Shown: one piece after another, positions 38,063-45,901 of the stretch
How the letters are laid out: each line of letters begins with the position of its first letter
Position numbering within the stretch: position 1 is the first letter of the stretch
Source: Bordetella parapertussis
GTDB lineage: Bacteria > Pseudomonadota > Gammaproteobacteria > Burkholderiales > Burkholderiaceae_B
Assembly (NCBI GenBank): GCA_945903445.1
Contig: CAMDNZ010000012.1
Location: forward strand, 13,756 to 77,755
Length of the DNA: 64,000 bases
Direction: 5' to 3'
The notes under the pieces: model-generated
The model's database searches: none
Told to the model about the DNA's origin: nothing
The model's input: only the letters and a program-made list of their open reading frames with translations
Position numbers and translations under genes: made by a program

Positions 38063-38451
38063 AGCGTTTTTATATCGTGGGCTTCGTGCTGCTGGTCAGC
38101 CTGGACACCCTCGCGCAACTCAGCTTCAAACTGTCTGCGGCACAAGCGATGCCGCTATCGGGCGACGCCGCGTGGCTGGGGCGTATCTTCGGTCAGATCT
38201 GGGTGTATGTAGCGCTCGCCTGCTACGTCGGCGGCTTTTTGACCTGGATGAGTCTGCTCAAACGCGCCCCGATCGGCCCGGCCTTCGCTGCCTCCCATTT
38301 AGAAATCGTTCCGATCATGCTGATTTCGTGGCATGTGTTCGCCGAACCCATCGGCTGGTGGAAAGCCGCTGGCGCCCTGTCGGTTATCGCAGGCATCGTC
38401 TGCCTGGCACTGGCCGAGTCACGCGGCGCGCCTGCGGGGCCGCAGCGATGA
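38059..38451 (+). CDS. Small EamA/SMR-type membrane protein, subunit 2
   Basis: A 130-residue four-helix protein of the same EamA half-size type (LVSLDTLAQLSFKLSA near the start; FAASHLEIVPIMLISWHVFAEPIGWWKAAGALSVIAGI at the end). With the preceding gene it is expected to form a heterodimeric transporter or flippase. Candidate roles by analogy are flipping an undecaprenyl-linked sugar amine (ArnEF) or exporting polyamines (MdtIJ). Neither is proven. Its last 33 bases overlap the end of the convergent arginase-fold gene. Confidence 0.8.
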   Translation: MKRFYIVGFVLLVSLDTLAQLSFKLSAAQAMPLSGDAAWLGRIFGQIWVYVALACYVGGFLTWMSLLKRAPIGPAFAASHLEIVPIMLISWHVFAEPIGWWKAAGALSVIAGIVCLALAESRGAPAGPQR

Positions 38452-39327
38452 CGCGGCGAGCTGGCGCAACAGCGCCAGATTCAAGCGATGTTGAGCGCCC
38501 CGCCAGGCGTCCAGACGCTGGCTGGATAGCCGAGTGTCCTGACCGTCCATCGCACTGACCCATCGCTTCCATCCCGTCGCATAGGTATAGGACGACGCCT
38601 CGCCGGTAATATCGCTGGCCACGATTCGACCGGCGCAAGCCTCGATGATCGCTCGGGCTTGCGCAGGCCGCATGATGCCCTGGTCCCAATTCGTTCGCAC
38701 CACATCCGGCGCGAAGACGTCCTTATCGATCGACATATACACCGGCAATTCGCACTGACGCAAATCGGCTAGTAGCTCGGTCAGTAGCGTGGGCATGTCG
38801 GCAAAGCTGCGCATGGCGCGAGCCACGCCAAACCAGCGCGCCCAACGGGTATCGACACCCACGCTCCAGTAGCGTATGCGACCGTGGCGCAAGCCTGCCA
38901 GGCGATTCTCCCAGGCATGGCGCCAACCGATATCGTCCGACGTGATGCCCACCACATCGATATGCGCCACATGGGCCAAAGTCGCGGCGTGAGTGACCCA
39001 CGATCCGCAGTGGATATGGCCCAGAAAGCGCATGTTATCCGGGTGATTGTCCAAAACGATCACGCGTAACGGAAGCGTCGGCTGAACCCGTTTCACCAGA
39101 AGCGCGCTCAAATGATGGTAGTCGCCGCTACCCATCAACACCGTGTCGTACGGCGGGGTAAGCACGATGTCGAGATCGTTCGCCAAGGACTCCATGTCTT
39201 TTTTGCTGCACCCCAGCCTGAGTTGCTTTTGGCGATGCTGAAGATCGAGACGACGCTCGCCGTCTATCGATCCCACGGATCCGTCGGTGTCCAGCACCAC
39301 AGGAACGAAAGCGCGTTCACCGGTCAC
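38419..39327 (-). CDS. Arginase/ureohydrolase-fold protein
   Basis: A 302-residue protein with the manganese-site pattern of the arginase superfamily: GSGDYHHLSALL, VIVLDNHPDN (in place of the usual DAHxD) and SIDKDVFAPD (DxD). Family members hydrolyse guanidino groups (arginase, agmatinase) or deacetylate. The altered first metal motif (N for the first D) makes the substrate uncertain. The start is a GTG at 39327 with AAAGGA seven bases before it. A TTG six codons earlier lacks a site. It overlaps the upstream acyltransferase gene by 11 bases and is the last gene of its operon. Confidence 0.75.
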   Translation of the reverse strand: MTGERAFVPVVLDTDGSVGSIDGERRLDLQHRQKQLRLGCSKKDMESLANDLDIVLTPPYDTVLMGSGDYHHLSALLVKRVQPTLPLRVIVLDNHPDNMRFLGHIHCGSWVTHAATLAHVAHIDVVGITSDDIGWRHAWENRLAGLRHGRIRYWSVGVDTRWARWFGVARAMRSFADMPTLLTELLADLRQCELPVYMSIDKDVFAPDVVRTNWDQGIMRPAQARAIIEACAGRIVASDITGEASSYTYATGWKRWVSAMDGQDTRLSSQRLDAWRGAQHRLNLALLRQLAASSLRPRRRAA

Positions 39328-40423
39328 GGCGATTCCTTTGGGCAACGGCCTGTACGGCGCTGTCGCCGTCGAACCAATGCGCGCACCACCGGCCGAGCAG
39401 CCTCAGTACAGGGTGACGAATGAAAACGGCGTGGCGTGTATAGGTAAACGAAGCGCCCAATGCCGCCTTGACCTGAGGATCGGTCCAGCCCGCCACCATC
39501 GAGTGCATGCCATGCTTCAAGGCGTACTCCAGGTTGACGAACCAACTGACGAAATACAGGTTGTGATGGCGAGCTGCCGGATAGCGCAGGCCGATGTATT
39601 TATCGATCAGCATGCCGTCACGCTCGAAACATAGGTTGAAGCCAAGCAGCTCGCCGTTTTCCCGATACTCGAAACACACGCCGCCGTTTTCCGGGTCTCG
39701 TAATATCGCCGCCAGAAAGGGGCGCGTCAGACGATCGAACTGAATTTCGCTCTGCGCGTATGTCTCGGCGTACAGCGCGTAGTACTGATCGATCAGCGCG
39801 TCGCGATCGTAGCGGGCATCGCCTGAACGCCAATGCGAGGCCTCCAACGCGTCGCGCGTTCTCAGCTTGCGACGCAGGTCCTTGCGTCGTCCGCTGGACA
39901 ATCGCGCCAGATAGTCGTCGATACTCGCGAAATCTATCGGAACATACGCCAGCGACTGTCCAGCCAGAACGATGAACCCTGCATCCCGACAGGCGGCGAC
40001 CAGCAGATTCGCGTCGGCATTGTCCCGCGCACCCAATAGCGGCGACGACTGAGGCAAGTCTTTCACTACACACAGCGGGAAACGCCGGCCCAGGTCGTAG
40101 CGCCAGCGGGCCGCACGCATGGCTGGCGACAGATCGGCCGAAAGCGGTGCATATTCGGTCACGGTGGTGCCGACGAAAACGGTTGGCACTCGCCAACGAC
40201 TTAACCAACGCCCCAACAAGGGCACGCTCATCAATCGTCGGCGGACCTCGGGCGCAAGCGTTGTCAGGATGTCGAACGGCGCGATAAAAGCCGGTGTGCC
40301 GTCTTCGTCGGTCCGAGCCACGAAACCCTGAGGCGGATGTGTCAAGAACGCGTCGATCAAGCGCCCAGGCTCGATTTGGTAAAGAAACGCCCGTTCATCG
40401 ACCGGGCATTCGTGACCTGGCAT
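39317..40423 (-). CDS. BioF2/FemAB-like GNAT acyltransferase
   Basis: A 368-residue protein with two GNAT-like halves. The middle region LSSGRRKDLRRKLRTRD followed by DALIDQYYALYAETYAQSEIQFDRLTRPFL, then GELLGFNLCFERDGMLIDKYIGLRYP, is the Acetyltransf_6 (BioF2/FemAB-like) pattern. Members attach an acyl or aminoacyl group to an amine. No membrane segment is seen. It lies between the aminotransferase gene (three-base gap) and the arginase-fold gene (overlap), so the three proteins probably act in one pathway. Confidence 0.78.
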   Translation of the reverse strand: MPGHECPVDERAFLYQIEPGRLIDAFLTHPPQGFVARTDEDGTPAFIAPFDILTTLAPEVRRRLMSVPLLGRWLSRWRVPTVFVGTTVTEYAPLSADLSPAMRAARWRYDLGRRFPLCVVKDLPQSSPLLGARDNADANLLVAACRDAGFIVLAGQSLAYVPIDFASIDDYLARLSSGRRKDLRRKLRTRDALEASHWRSGDARYDRDALIDQYYALYAETYAQSEIQFDRLTRPFLAAILRDPENGGVCFEYRENGELLGFNLCFERDGMLIDKYIGLRYPAARHHNLYFVSWFVNLEYALKHGMHSMVAGWTDPQVKAALGASFTYTRHAVFIRHPVLRLLGRWCAHWFDGDSAVQAVAQRNRRDR

Positions 40424-40426
40424 CGC

Positions 40427-41794
40427 TTAATCCCGTTTGGCGCGGGTGATCAACTGATCAAGCAAGTCCATGGCCTGATCGATTTCAGCACGAGTGATCA
40501 TCAGCGACGGCGCGAACGTAATGACATTCTTGTAGTATCCGCCCACATCTAGCACCAGTCCGGCACGACGACCTTCGTAGGTCAGCTCACCGGACAGCCC
40601 GATGTCTACCATTTTGTCCAACAACTCACGATTGGGCGTGAAGCCATCGGCCTGGCAAATCTCGGCGCGTAACGCCAGGCCCATGCCATCGACGTCGCCG
40701 ATCTCGGGATGCCGACGCTGCAAGGCTTTCAGTCCATCGAGGAAATACGCACCGCTATCGCACACTTGCTTGCCGAAGTCGACTTCCGCCGTCATCTTCA
40801 GCACTTCCAAGCCCAAAGCGGTACCCAAGGGGTTGGAGGCGAACGTCGAATGCGTCGAGCCGGGCGGGAACACATCGGGATTGATCAACTCTTCGCGTGC
40901 CCACAGTCCGGACAAGGCATTAAGCCCATTGGTCAGCGCCTTGGCGAACACCAATACATCGGGTTTGATACCGAAGTTCTCGACACTCCACAGCTTGCCG
41001 GTGCGCCAAAATCCCATCTGGATTTCGTCGACCACCAGCAGCACGCCATGCTGATCCAGCACCTTTTTCAAACCCGTGAAGAAATTCGCAGGCGGAATCA
41101 CATAACCGCCGGTGCCCTGGATCGGTTCGATATAGAACGCGGCGTACTCGCACTGACCCGTCTTGGGATCCCAGACCGCGTGATATTCGTTCTCGAACTT
41201 GCGGGCGAACTCGCGCACGATGCTGTCGGCATACTCTTCCGAGGTCATGCCCTTGGGGCGGCGAAACGGATACGGAAACGGAATGAACTGCGCACGGTCG
41301 CCGAAATGACCGTAGCGGCGGCGATAGCGATAGCTGGAAGTAATCGACGACGCCCCCAGGGTACGACCGTGATAGCCGCCCTCGAACGCGAACATCAGGC
41401 TTTTTCCGCCGCTGGCATTACGCACGATCTTGAGCGAATCTTCGATGGCTTGAGCGCCGCCAACATTGAAATGCACCCGACCCTCGCGCCCCCATTTGCG
41501 TTCGGCATCCTGGGCGATCCATTTGGCCAGCTCGATCTTGGTCGGATGCAGATACTGGCTGGCCACCTGGGGCAAGGTGTCCAGTTGCTGCTTCATGACA
41601 TTGGCCAGCCGCTCGTTCTTGTAGCCAAAGTTCACAGCCGAATACCACATCTGCAAATCGAGGTAGGGCGTGCCTTCGGCATCGAACATATAGCTGCCCT
41701 GGCATCCCGTGAACACTTTGGGTGGCGTGACGTAGTGGACGGTATCTCCATGAGAACAATATTTGGCTTCGTCGGCCAACAAGTCTTGATGCAT
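40427..41794 (-). CDS. Class III PLP-dependent aminotransferase
   Basis: A 455-residue aminotransferase of the ornithine/GABA/diaminobutyrate family. It shows FNVGGAQAIEDSLKIVRNASG, FEGGYHGRTLGASSIT, VVDEIQMGFWRTG and the PLP lysine in LVFAKALTNGLNALSG. It transfers an amino group at a terminal (omega) carbon or an alpha position, and the exact substrate is not readable. The ATG at 41794 has a strong AGGAG site. It is the first gene of the three-gene operon that converges on the exporter operon. Confidence 0.87.
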   Translation of the reverse strand: MHQDLLADEAKYCSHGDTVHYVTPPKVFTGCQGSYMFDAEGTPYLDLQMWYSAVNFGYKNERLANVMKQQLDTLPQVASQYLHPTKIELAKWIAQDAERKWGREGRVHFNVGGAQAIEDSLKIVRNASGGKSLMFAFEGGYHGRTLGASSITSSYRYRRRYGHFGDRAQFIPFPYPFRRPKGMTSEEYADSIVREFARKFENEYHAVWDPKTGQCEYAAFYIEPIQGTGGYVIPPANFFTGLKKVLDQHGVLLVVDEIQMGFWRTGKLWSVENFGIKPDVLVFAKALTNGLNALSGLWAREELINPDVFPPGSTHSTFASNPLGTALGLEVLKMTAEVDFGKQVCDSGAYFLDGLKALQRRHPEIGDVDGMGLALRAEICQADGFTPNRELLDKMVDIGLSGELTYEGRRAGLVLDVGGYYKNVITFAPSLMITRAEIDQAMDLLDQLITRAKRD

Positions 41795-42086
41795 CGCGAA
41801 TGCTCCTGGCGTGAAATGCGTCGCCCGGGCACTGCGCCATGGCGATCTGAGCATTGCAGTCTAGGAAGCCAACCTGTGCCCTCTGTCGAGGGTTTGTGTG
41901 CAATTGATGGAGAACCCTGATTGTTACGCGTGGTTTGTAGTTTTGGGCATCAGGCCAATATGACATCCTGAAGATCACGCATCACATTTAGCTATTTTTC
42001 GATTTTTGATACGTGCATTCATAAGCCTGTCATCGTCGTTGACGACCATAGCGCCACTTTGCTCACTGACTGATAGGAATGGCGTA
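41795..42086. other. Divergent intergenic region, 292 bases
   Basis: It holds the promoters of the aminotransferase operon and of the 5'-nucleotidase gene. A short inverted repeat CGTCGTTGACGAC lies at 42034-42046, about 40 bases before the nucleotidase start. The sequence CTGTCAT just before it recalls half a Pho box, but the second half is poor. No gene is visible here. Confidence 0.5.
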
Positions 42087-44093
42087 ATGACTCACGCATG
42101 GTGGAATCTTCGACCCTCCGCCCGGGCCGGCGGCCTGCGCACCCTGACGGCAGCCTTGTTGGCCGCTGGCGTGCTGACCGCTTGCGGCGGCGACGATGAC
42201 GACGACAAGGCCCCTGCCGAGCCGCCCGTCGCCGAACAGCCCGCAGCGGGCCCCGCTCAGCCGATTTCGCGTGCAATGGATCTGACCATTCTGCACATCA
42301 ACGATCAGCACTCGAATCTGGATGCTAAAACCGGACGAAAACTGTCCCTGGCTGGTGCCGACGGCGTGCGCCGCGAAGTCACTGTCGATGCAGGCGGTTT
42401 CCCCCGCGTGACCGCTGCGTTCAAGGAACTGGCCGAAGGCCGCCCCAACCTGCTCAAACTGCACGCGGGCGACGCACTGACCGGCACCTTGTACTTCAAC
42501 CGTGCTGGCCCCATGGGTAAGCCCGACGCAGACATGATGAACACGGTGTGCTTCGATACGTTCACGCTGGGCAACCACGAGTTCGACAAAGGCGACACCG
42601 AGCTCAAGTCGTTCATCGAACGCTTGCAAACCACCGAGTGCAAGACGCCGGCCATCAGCGCCAACGTCAAGTTCGGCGAGAATTCGGCACTGAACCCCGC
42701 CAAGTCGGATTTGGTCAAGCCTTATGTCGTGATCCAGCGTGACGAACAGCCCATCGGCATCGTAGGCCTGACCGTCGCCGAAAAGACCAAGACCGCTTCC
42801 AGCCCGGACGCCGACACGACGTTCGAATCGGAGCTGACTGCTGCCCAACGCGCCATCGACGAATTGACCGCTCAAGGCGTGAACAAAATCGTCATCGCCA
42901 GCCATATCGGCTACGGCTTGGACAAGACGCTGATCCCGCAGTTGAAGGGCGTGGATGTCGTGGTGGGTGGCGATTCGCACACGCTGCTGGGACCCGACTC
43001 GATGAACGCCGACTACAAGGTCGGCACCACCGGTGGTGCCTATGCAGAAGCGCTGAAAAATGCCGATGGCGACACCACGTGCCTGGTGCAGGCTTGGGAA
43101 TACTCGCAGATCGTGGGCGAATTGAACGTCACGTTCGACGATCAAGGCCGTGTCACCGAATGCGCCGGTACGCCGCACGTGTTGATCGGTGACAACTTCA
43201 AGGTAGGCGGCGCCGATCCCTCGGCAGCCGATCTGAGGGCGTTCAAGGCCGACGTCGCCGCCAGCGGATTTCTGCGCATCACCCAACCGGACGCAGCTGC
43301 CACCGCAGTGCTCGAGCCTTTTGCCGACGAAATCGCTGAGTTCAAGGTCACGAACGTTGCCTTCGCCACGACCGAACTCTGCTCGCGTCGAGTACCTGGC
43401 GGCATCGGTTCGATCGACTACACCCGCTCGTCGGCTTCGTGCACGACCTTGGGTGAAGTAAACCGTCGCGGTGGTGACATTCAGCAATTGGTGGCGCAGG
43501 CTTATGTAGAAGTCGCCAACGCCAACTACGGCGGAGCCGACATCTCGCTGCAAAGCGGCGGTGGCGTGCGCGAACCCCTGGCTGAAGGTGAGGTGACCGC
43601 AGCGACCATCATCTCGGTACTGCCTTTCGGCAACATGCTCTATCGCCTGGATGTGACCGGTGCTGAAGCGCGTGGCATGGTCGAAGATGGCCTGGACGGC
43701 GTCTTCAAGGCCACGGCTCCGGCATCGGGCCCGTACCCCTACACTGGCGGCATGCGCTACGACGTCGATGCCAACCAAGCCAAGGGTATGCGTGCCACCA
43801 ATCATCAAGTGTTCAATCGCACCACGAATGCTTGGGAAGCCTTAAACGACATTAAGACCTATCGCCTGTTCGTGTTGAGCTTCAACGCCACGGGCGGTGA
43901 CGGCTACACGACGCTGGCGAACGTGCCGGCCGAGCGTCGCACCGACATCGGCATCCTGGATTCGGATGTGTTCCAAAGCTACATCGACTCGCAGACCAAG
44001 GACACCACCACCGGTTTGCCGCGGTTGAACAAGCTGCCCGACGACCTGTACAGCACGCGAACCTTCATCGACAAGCTTCGTGCCGGACAGTAA
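42087..44093 (+). CDS. Secreted 5'-nucleotidase/metallophosphatase lipoprotein
   Basis: A 668-residue exported protein with a lipoprotein signal ending VLTACGG and an acidic spacer (DDDDDK). A metallophosphatase domain follows, with the metal motifs LHINDQHSN, HAGDALTG, LGNHEFDKGD, ASHIGYG and VGGDSHTLLG. The C-terminal 5'-nucleotidase domain has the substrate motif SLQSGGGVREPL and FNATGGDGY. Such enzymes release phosphate from periplasmic or external nucleotides. The ATG at 42087 starts the signal peptide. A classical terminator follows. Confidence 0.93.
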   Translation: MTHAWWNLRPSARAGGLRTLTAALLAAGVLTACGGDDDDDKAPAEPPVAEQPAAGPAQPISRAMDLTILHINDQHSNLDAKTGRKLSLAGADGVRREVTVDAGGFPRVTAAFKELAEGRPNLLKLHAGDALTGTLYFNRAGPMGKPDADMMNTVCFDTFTLGNHEFDKGDTELKSFIERLQTTECKTPAISANVKFGENSALNPAKSDLVKPYVVIQRDEQPIGIVGLTVAEKTKTASSPDADTTFESELTAAQRAIDELTAQGVNKIVIASHIGYGLDKTLIPQLKGVDVVVGGDSHTLLGPDSMNADYKVGTTGGAYAEALKNADGDTTCLVQAWEYSQIVGELNVTFDDQGRVTECAGTPHVLIGDNFKVGGADPSAADLRAFKADVAASGFLRITQPDAAATAVLEPFADEIAEFKVTNVAFATTELCSRRVPGGIGSIDYTRSSASCTTLGEVNRRGGDIQQLVAQAYVEVANANYGGADISLQSGGGVREPLAEGEVTAATIISVLPFGNMLYRLDVTGAEARGMVEDGLDGVFKATAPASGPYPYTGGMRYDVDANQAKGMRATNHQVFNRTTNAWEALNDIKTYRLFVLSFNATGGDGYTTLANVPAERRTDIGILDSDVFQSYIDSQTKDTTTGLPRLNKLPDDLYSTRTFIDKLRAGQ

Positions 44094-44147
44094 TCCAACG
44101 CATTAAGCAGCTCAACCGATGCGCTCGATCGCGCATCAAAAAGCACA

Positions 44148-44183
44148 GGGCCGGCGAATCATCATGCCGGCCCCGTTTTTTTT
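44148..44183 (+). terminator. Rho-independent terminator after the 5'-nucleotidase
   Basis: Perfect 8-bp stem GGGCCGGC (44148-44155) and GCCGGCCC (44166-44173), followed by eight Ts. Confidence 0.92.
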
Positions 44184-44227
44184 CTCGTATGCTACAAACC
44201 GTCTATTCGTCACATTAGAGATTCTTC

Positions 44228-44419
44228 ATGCGTCTGCTACTCGCCATCTTCCTGCCGTTCATGGTCTTCTTCACCATCGGCCGCCCGCTCGCCGGCATCA
44301 TCTGCCTGATTCTTCAAATCACGCTGATCGGCTGGATCCCTGCGGCCATCTGGGCCGTTTATGCCTTAAGCCAATACAACACCGATAAAAAAATCGATCG
44401 CGCGCTGGGCGGCCGTTAA
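44228..44419 (+). CDS. YqaE/Pmp3-family small membrane protein
   Basis: A 63-residue protein with two hydrophobic helices and the Pmp3 (UPF0057) core FFTIGRPLAGIICLILQIT...GWIPAAIWAVY, ending in a short charged tail. Members sit in the inner membrane and are linked to salt or membrane stress. It stands alone after the 5'-nucleotidase terminator and ends nine bases before the convergent entA gene. Confidence 0.88.
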   Translation: MRLLLAIFLPFMVFFTIGRPLAGIICLILQITLIGWIPAAIWAVYALSQYNTDKKIDRALGGR

Positions 44420-44428
44420 GCTCGCCCG

Positions 44429-45223
44429 CTATTGATCAAGCGTCGCGCCACCATCGACTCGCAAATCGTGCAAAGTGATGTGGCCGGCGCGGTCCGACAA
44501 CAAGAACAATATCGATTCGACGATGTCTTGCGGCGTCGCGATCTTGGCCAGTGGAATACCCAGGCGATAACCGGGTAACGAACCCGCGATCACCGTTTCG
44601 GCCGACGACCCTTGACGCCACATCGCCCGCTGCATGGCGGTGTCGGTCGATCCGGGCGAGACGATGTTGCATCGGACGCCATACTCGGCCAACTCCAGCG
44701 CCAGACACCGCGTCAGTTGAGTGACCGCGGCTTTCGACGCCGCATACGCGCCCATGGCATAACGCGGCGTGGTTGCGGCGTTCGAACTAACGTTGACGAT
44801 CGCCCCCGAGCGCCGTGTCATCATGCCGCGCGCCACACTGCGGCACACATTGAACACGCCGGTCGCGTTCACCTCCCAGGTGCGCGTCCACTGCACATCG
44901 GTGAGCTCGACGATTTGGCCCATTTGCAGCACCCCGGCCACGCAGGCCAGTTTGTCTATCGGCCCCAAGGCGCGCTCGCCCTCGGCGACCGCCGCCATCA
45001 CTGCCGCCGAATCGGCGACATCGACCGCCTGGCACATCAGCATGTCCGACGGCATGCCCTGCGCCAGCTCGCGCAGACCTGCGACATCGGTGTCTAGCGC
45101 GATCACCCTCGCGCCCGATTGCAGCAGGGTGTGTGCGAGCGCAAACCCGATCCCGCTGGCCGCGCCGGTCACCAAGGCACACTGCCCGGAAAACTCACGC
45201 CAGGGCGTGGCGGAAGCGCTCAT
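44429..45223 (-). CDS. entA: 2,3-dihydro-2,3-dihydroxybenzoate dehydrogenase
   Basis: A 264-residue short-chain dehydrogenase that oxidises 2,3-dihydro-2,3-dihydroxybenzoate to 2,3-dihydroxybenzoate. It shows the NAD loop TGAASGIG, catalytic serine region NVSSNAATTPR and YAASKAA. The substrate-loop sequence AGVLQMGQIVELTDVQW is typical of EntA/DhbA. The ATG at 45223 overlaps the isochorismatase stop (ATGA). It ends the operon. Confidence 0.92.
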   Translation of the reverse strand: MSASATPWREFSGQCALVTGAASGIGFALAHTLLQSGARVIALDTDVAGLRELAQGMPSDMLMCQAVDVADSAAVMAAVAEGERALGPIDKLACVAGVLQMGQIVELTDVQWTRTWEVNATGVFNVCRSVARGMMTRRSGAIVNVSSNAATTPRYAMGAYAASKAAVTQLTRCLALELAEYGVRCNIVSPGSTDTAMQRAMWRQGSSAETVIAGSLPGYRLGIPLAKIATPQDIVESILFLLSDRAGHITLHDLRVDGGATLDQ

Positions 45224-45873
45224 GCCGCCTCCTGCGCATTCAGTGCCTGGATCGTTTGCGCAGCCGTCAGACTCACCCCGCAGCGGCGGGCAACGTAATC
45301 GATCGCCATCTGATGATCGGCCTGCGAAAAATCGCCCAGTGCATCGATGATCATGAACGGTTGCACGTCCTGCATGAACGCCTCCAATGCCGTCGCCATG
45401 CAACCGATGTGTGCGTACACCCCGCAGATGATGAGTTGGTCGCGATTCCACTCACGCATGCGAGCGCGCAAGTCTGAACGCTGGAAGGCGCTATAGCGCC
45501 ATTTGGTCAACACCACATCGTCGGCCTTCGGCGCCAACGCCTCGATCACGGGCTGCGCCGCATGATGCACCGGGTCGGTCAAACCCGGGCCCCAGAAATC
45601 GTTCAACAGCGCCCGGTCGCCCGCCGGCTGATCGACTGGCTGCGCGGTATACACCACGGGCACGCCCGCGGCATCGCACTGCGCGCGAAGTGCAGCAATA
45701 GTGCGAACCATGGGTGCGACGGGCGACTGCGACAGGTCGGCGAATTTCTCAAGAAAATAGCGCTGCATGTCATGAACCAGCAGCACCGCGCGGGCGGGAT
45801 CCGGTCGCCAGTCGACTCGATTGGTCGCGGTCAACGAAGGTATGTCGTAGGGACTGAGCTTGGGAATCGACAA
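45220..45873 (-). CDS. entB: Isochorismatase without aryl carrier domain
   Basis: A 217-residue isochorismatase that converts isochorismate to 2,3-dihydro-2,3-dihydroxybenzoate and pyruvate. Conserved EntB stretches are SIPKLSPYDIP at the start, LLVHDMQRYFL (catalytic Asp), LTKWRYSAFQ and ICGVYAHIGCMATALEAFM. Full EntB has about 285 residues with a C-terminal aryl carrier protein. Here that domain is absent, so the product is free acid. I choose the TTG at 45873, which has CAGGAG six bases upstream and gives the EntB-like N-terminus. A GTG at 45900 has no such support. Confidence 0.92.
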   Translation of the reverse strand: MSIPKLSPYDIPSLTATNRVDWRPDPARAVLLVHDMQRYFLEKFADLSQSPVAPMVRTIAALRAQCDAAGVPVVYTAQPVDQPAGDRALLNDFWGPGLTDPVHHAAQPVIEALAPKADDVVLTKWRYSAFQRSDLRARMREWNRDQLIICGVYAHIGCMATALEAFMQDVQPFMIIDALGDFSQADHQMAIDYVARRCGVSLTAAQTIQALNAQEAA

Positions 45874-45901
45874 GACATGCTCCTGTAAAAATGTGGGCAC
45901 C

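Noticed and set aside
42026..42046. Pho-box-like CTGTCAT before the 5'-nucleotidase
   Set aside because: The second half-site does not match, and a single heptamer can occur by chance. It is kept only as a remark in the intergenic entry.
42063..43808. Long open frame (581 codons) on the minus strand
   Set aside because: It is antisense to the 5'-nucleotidase gene, which has full family motifs. The antisense protein is rich in His, Gln and Val without any recognisable motif, a common effect of GC-rich codon use.
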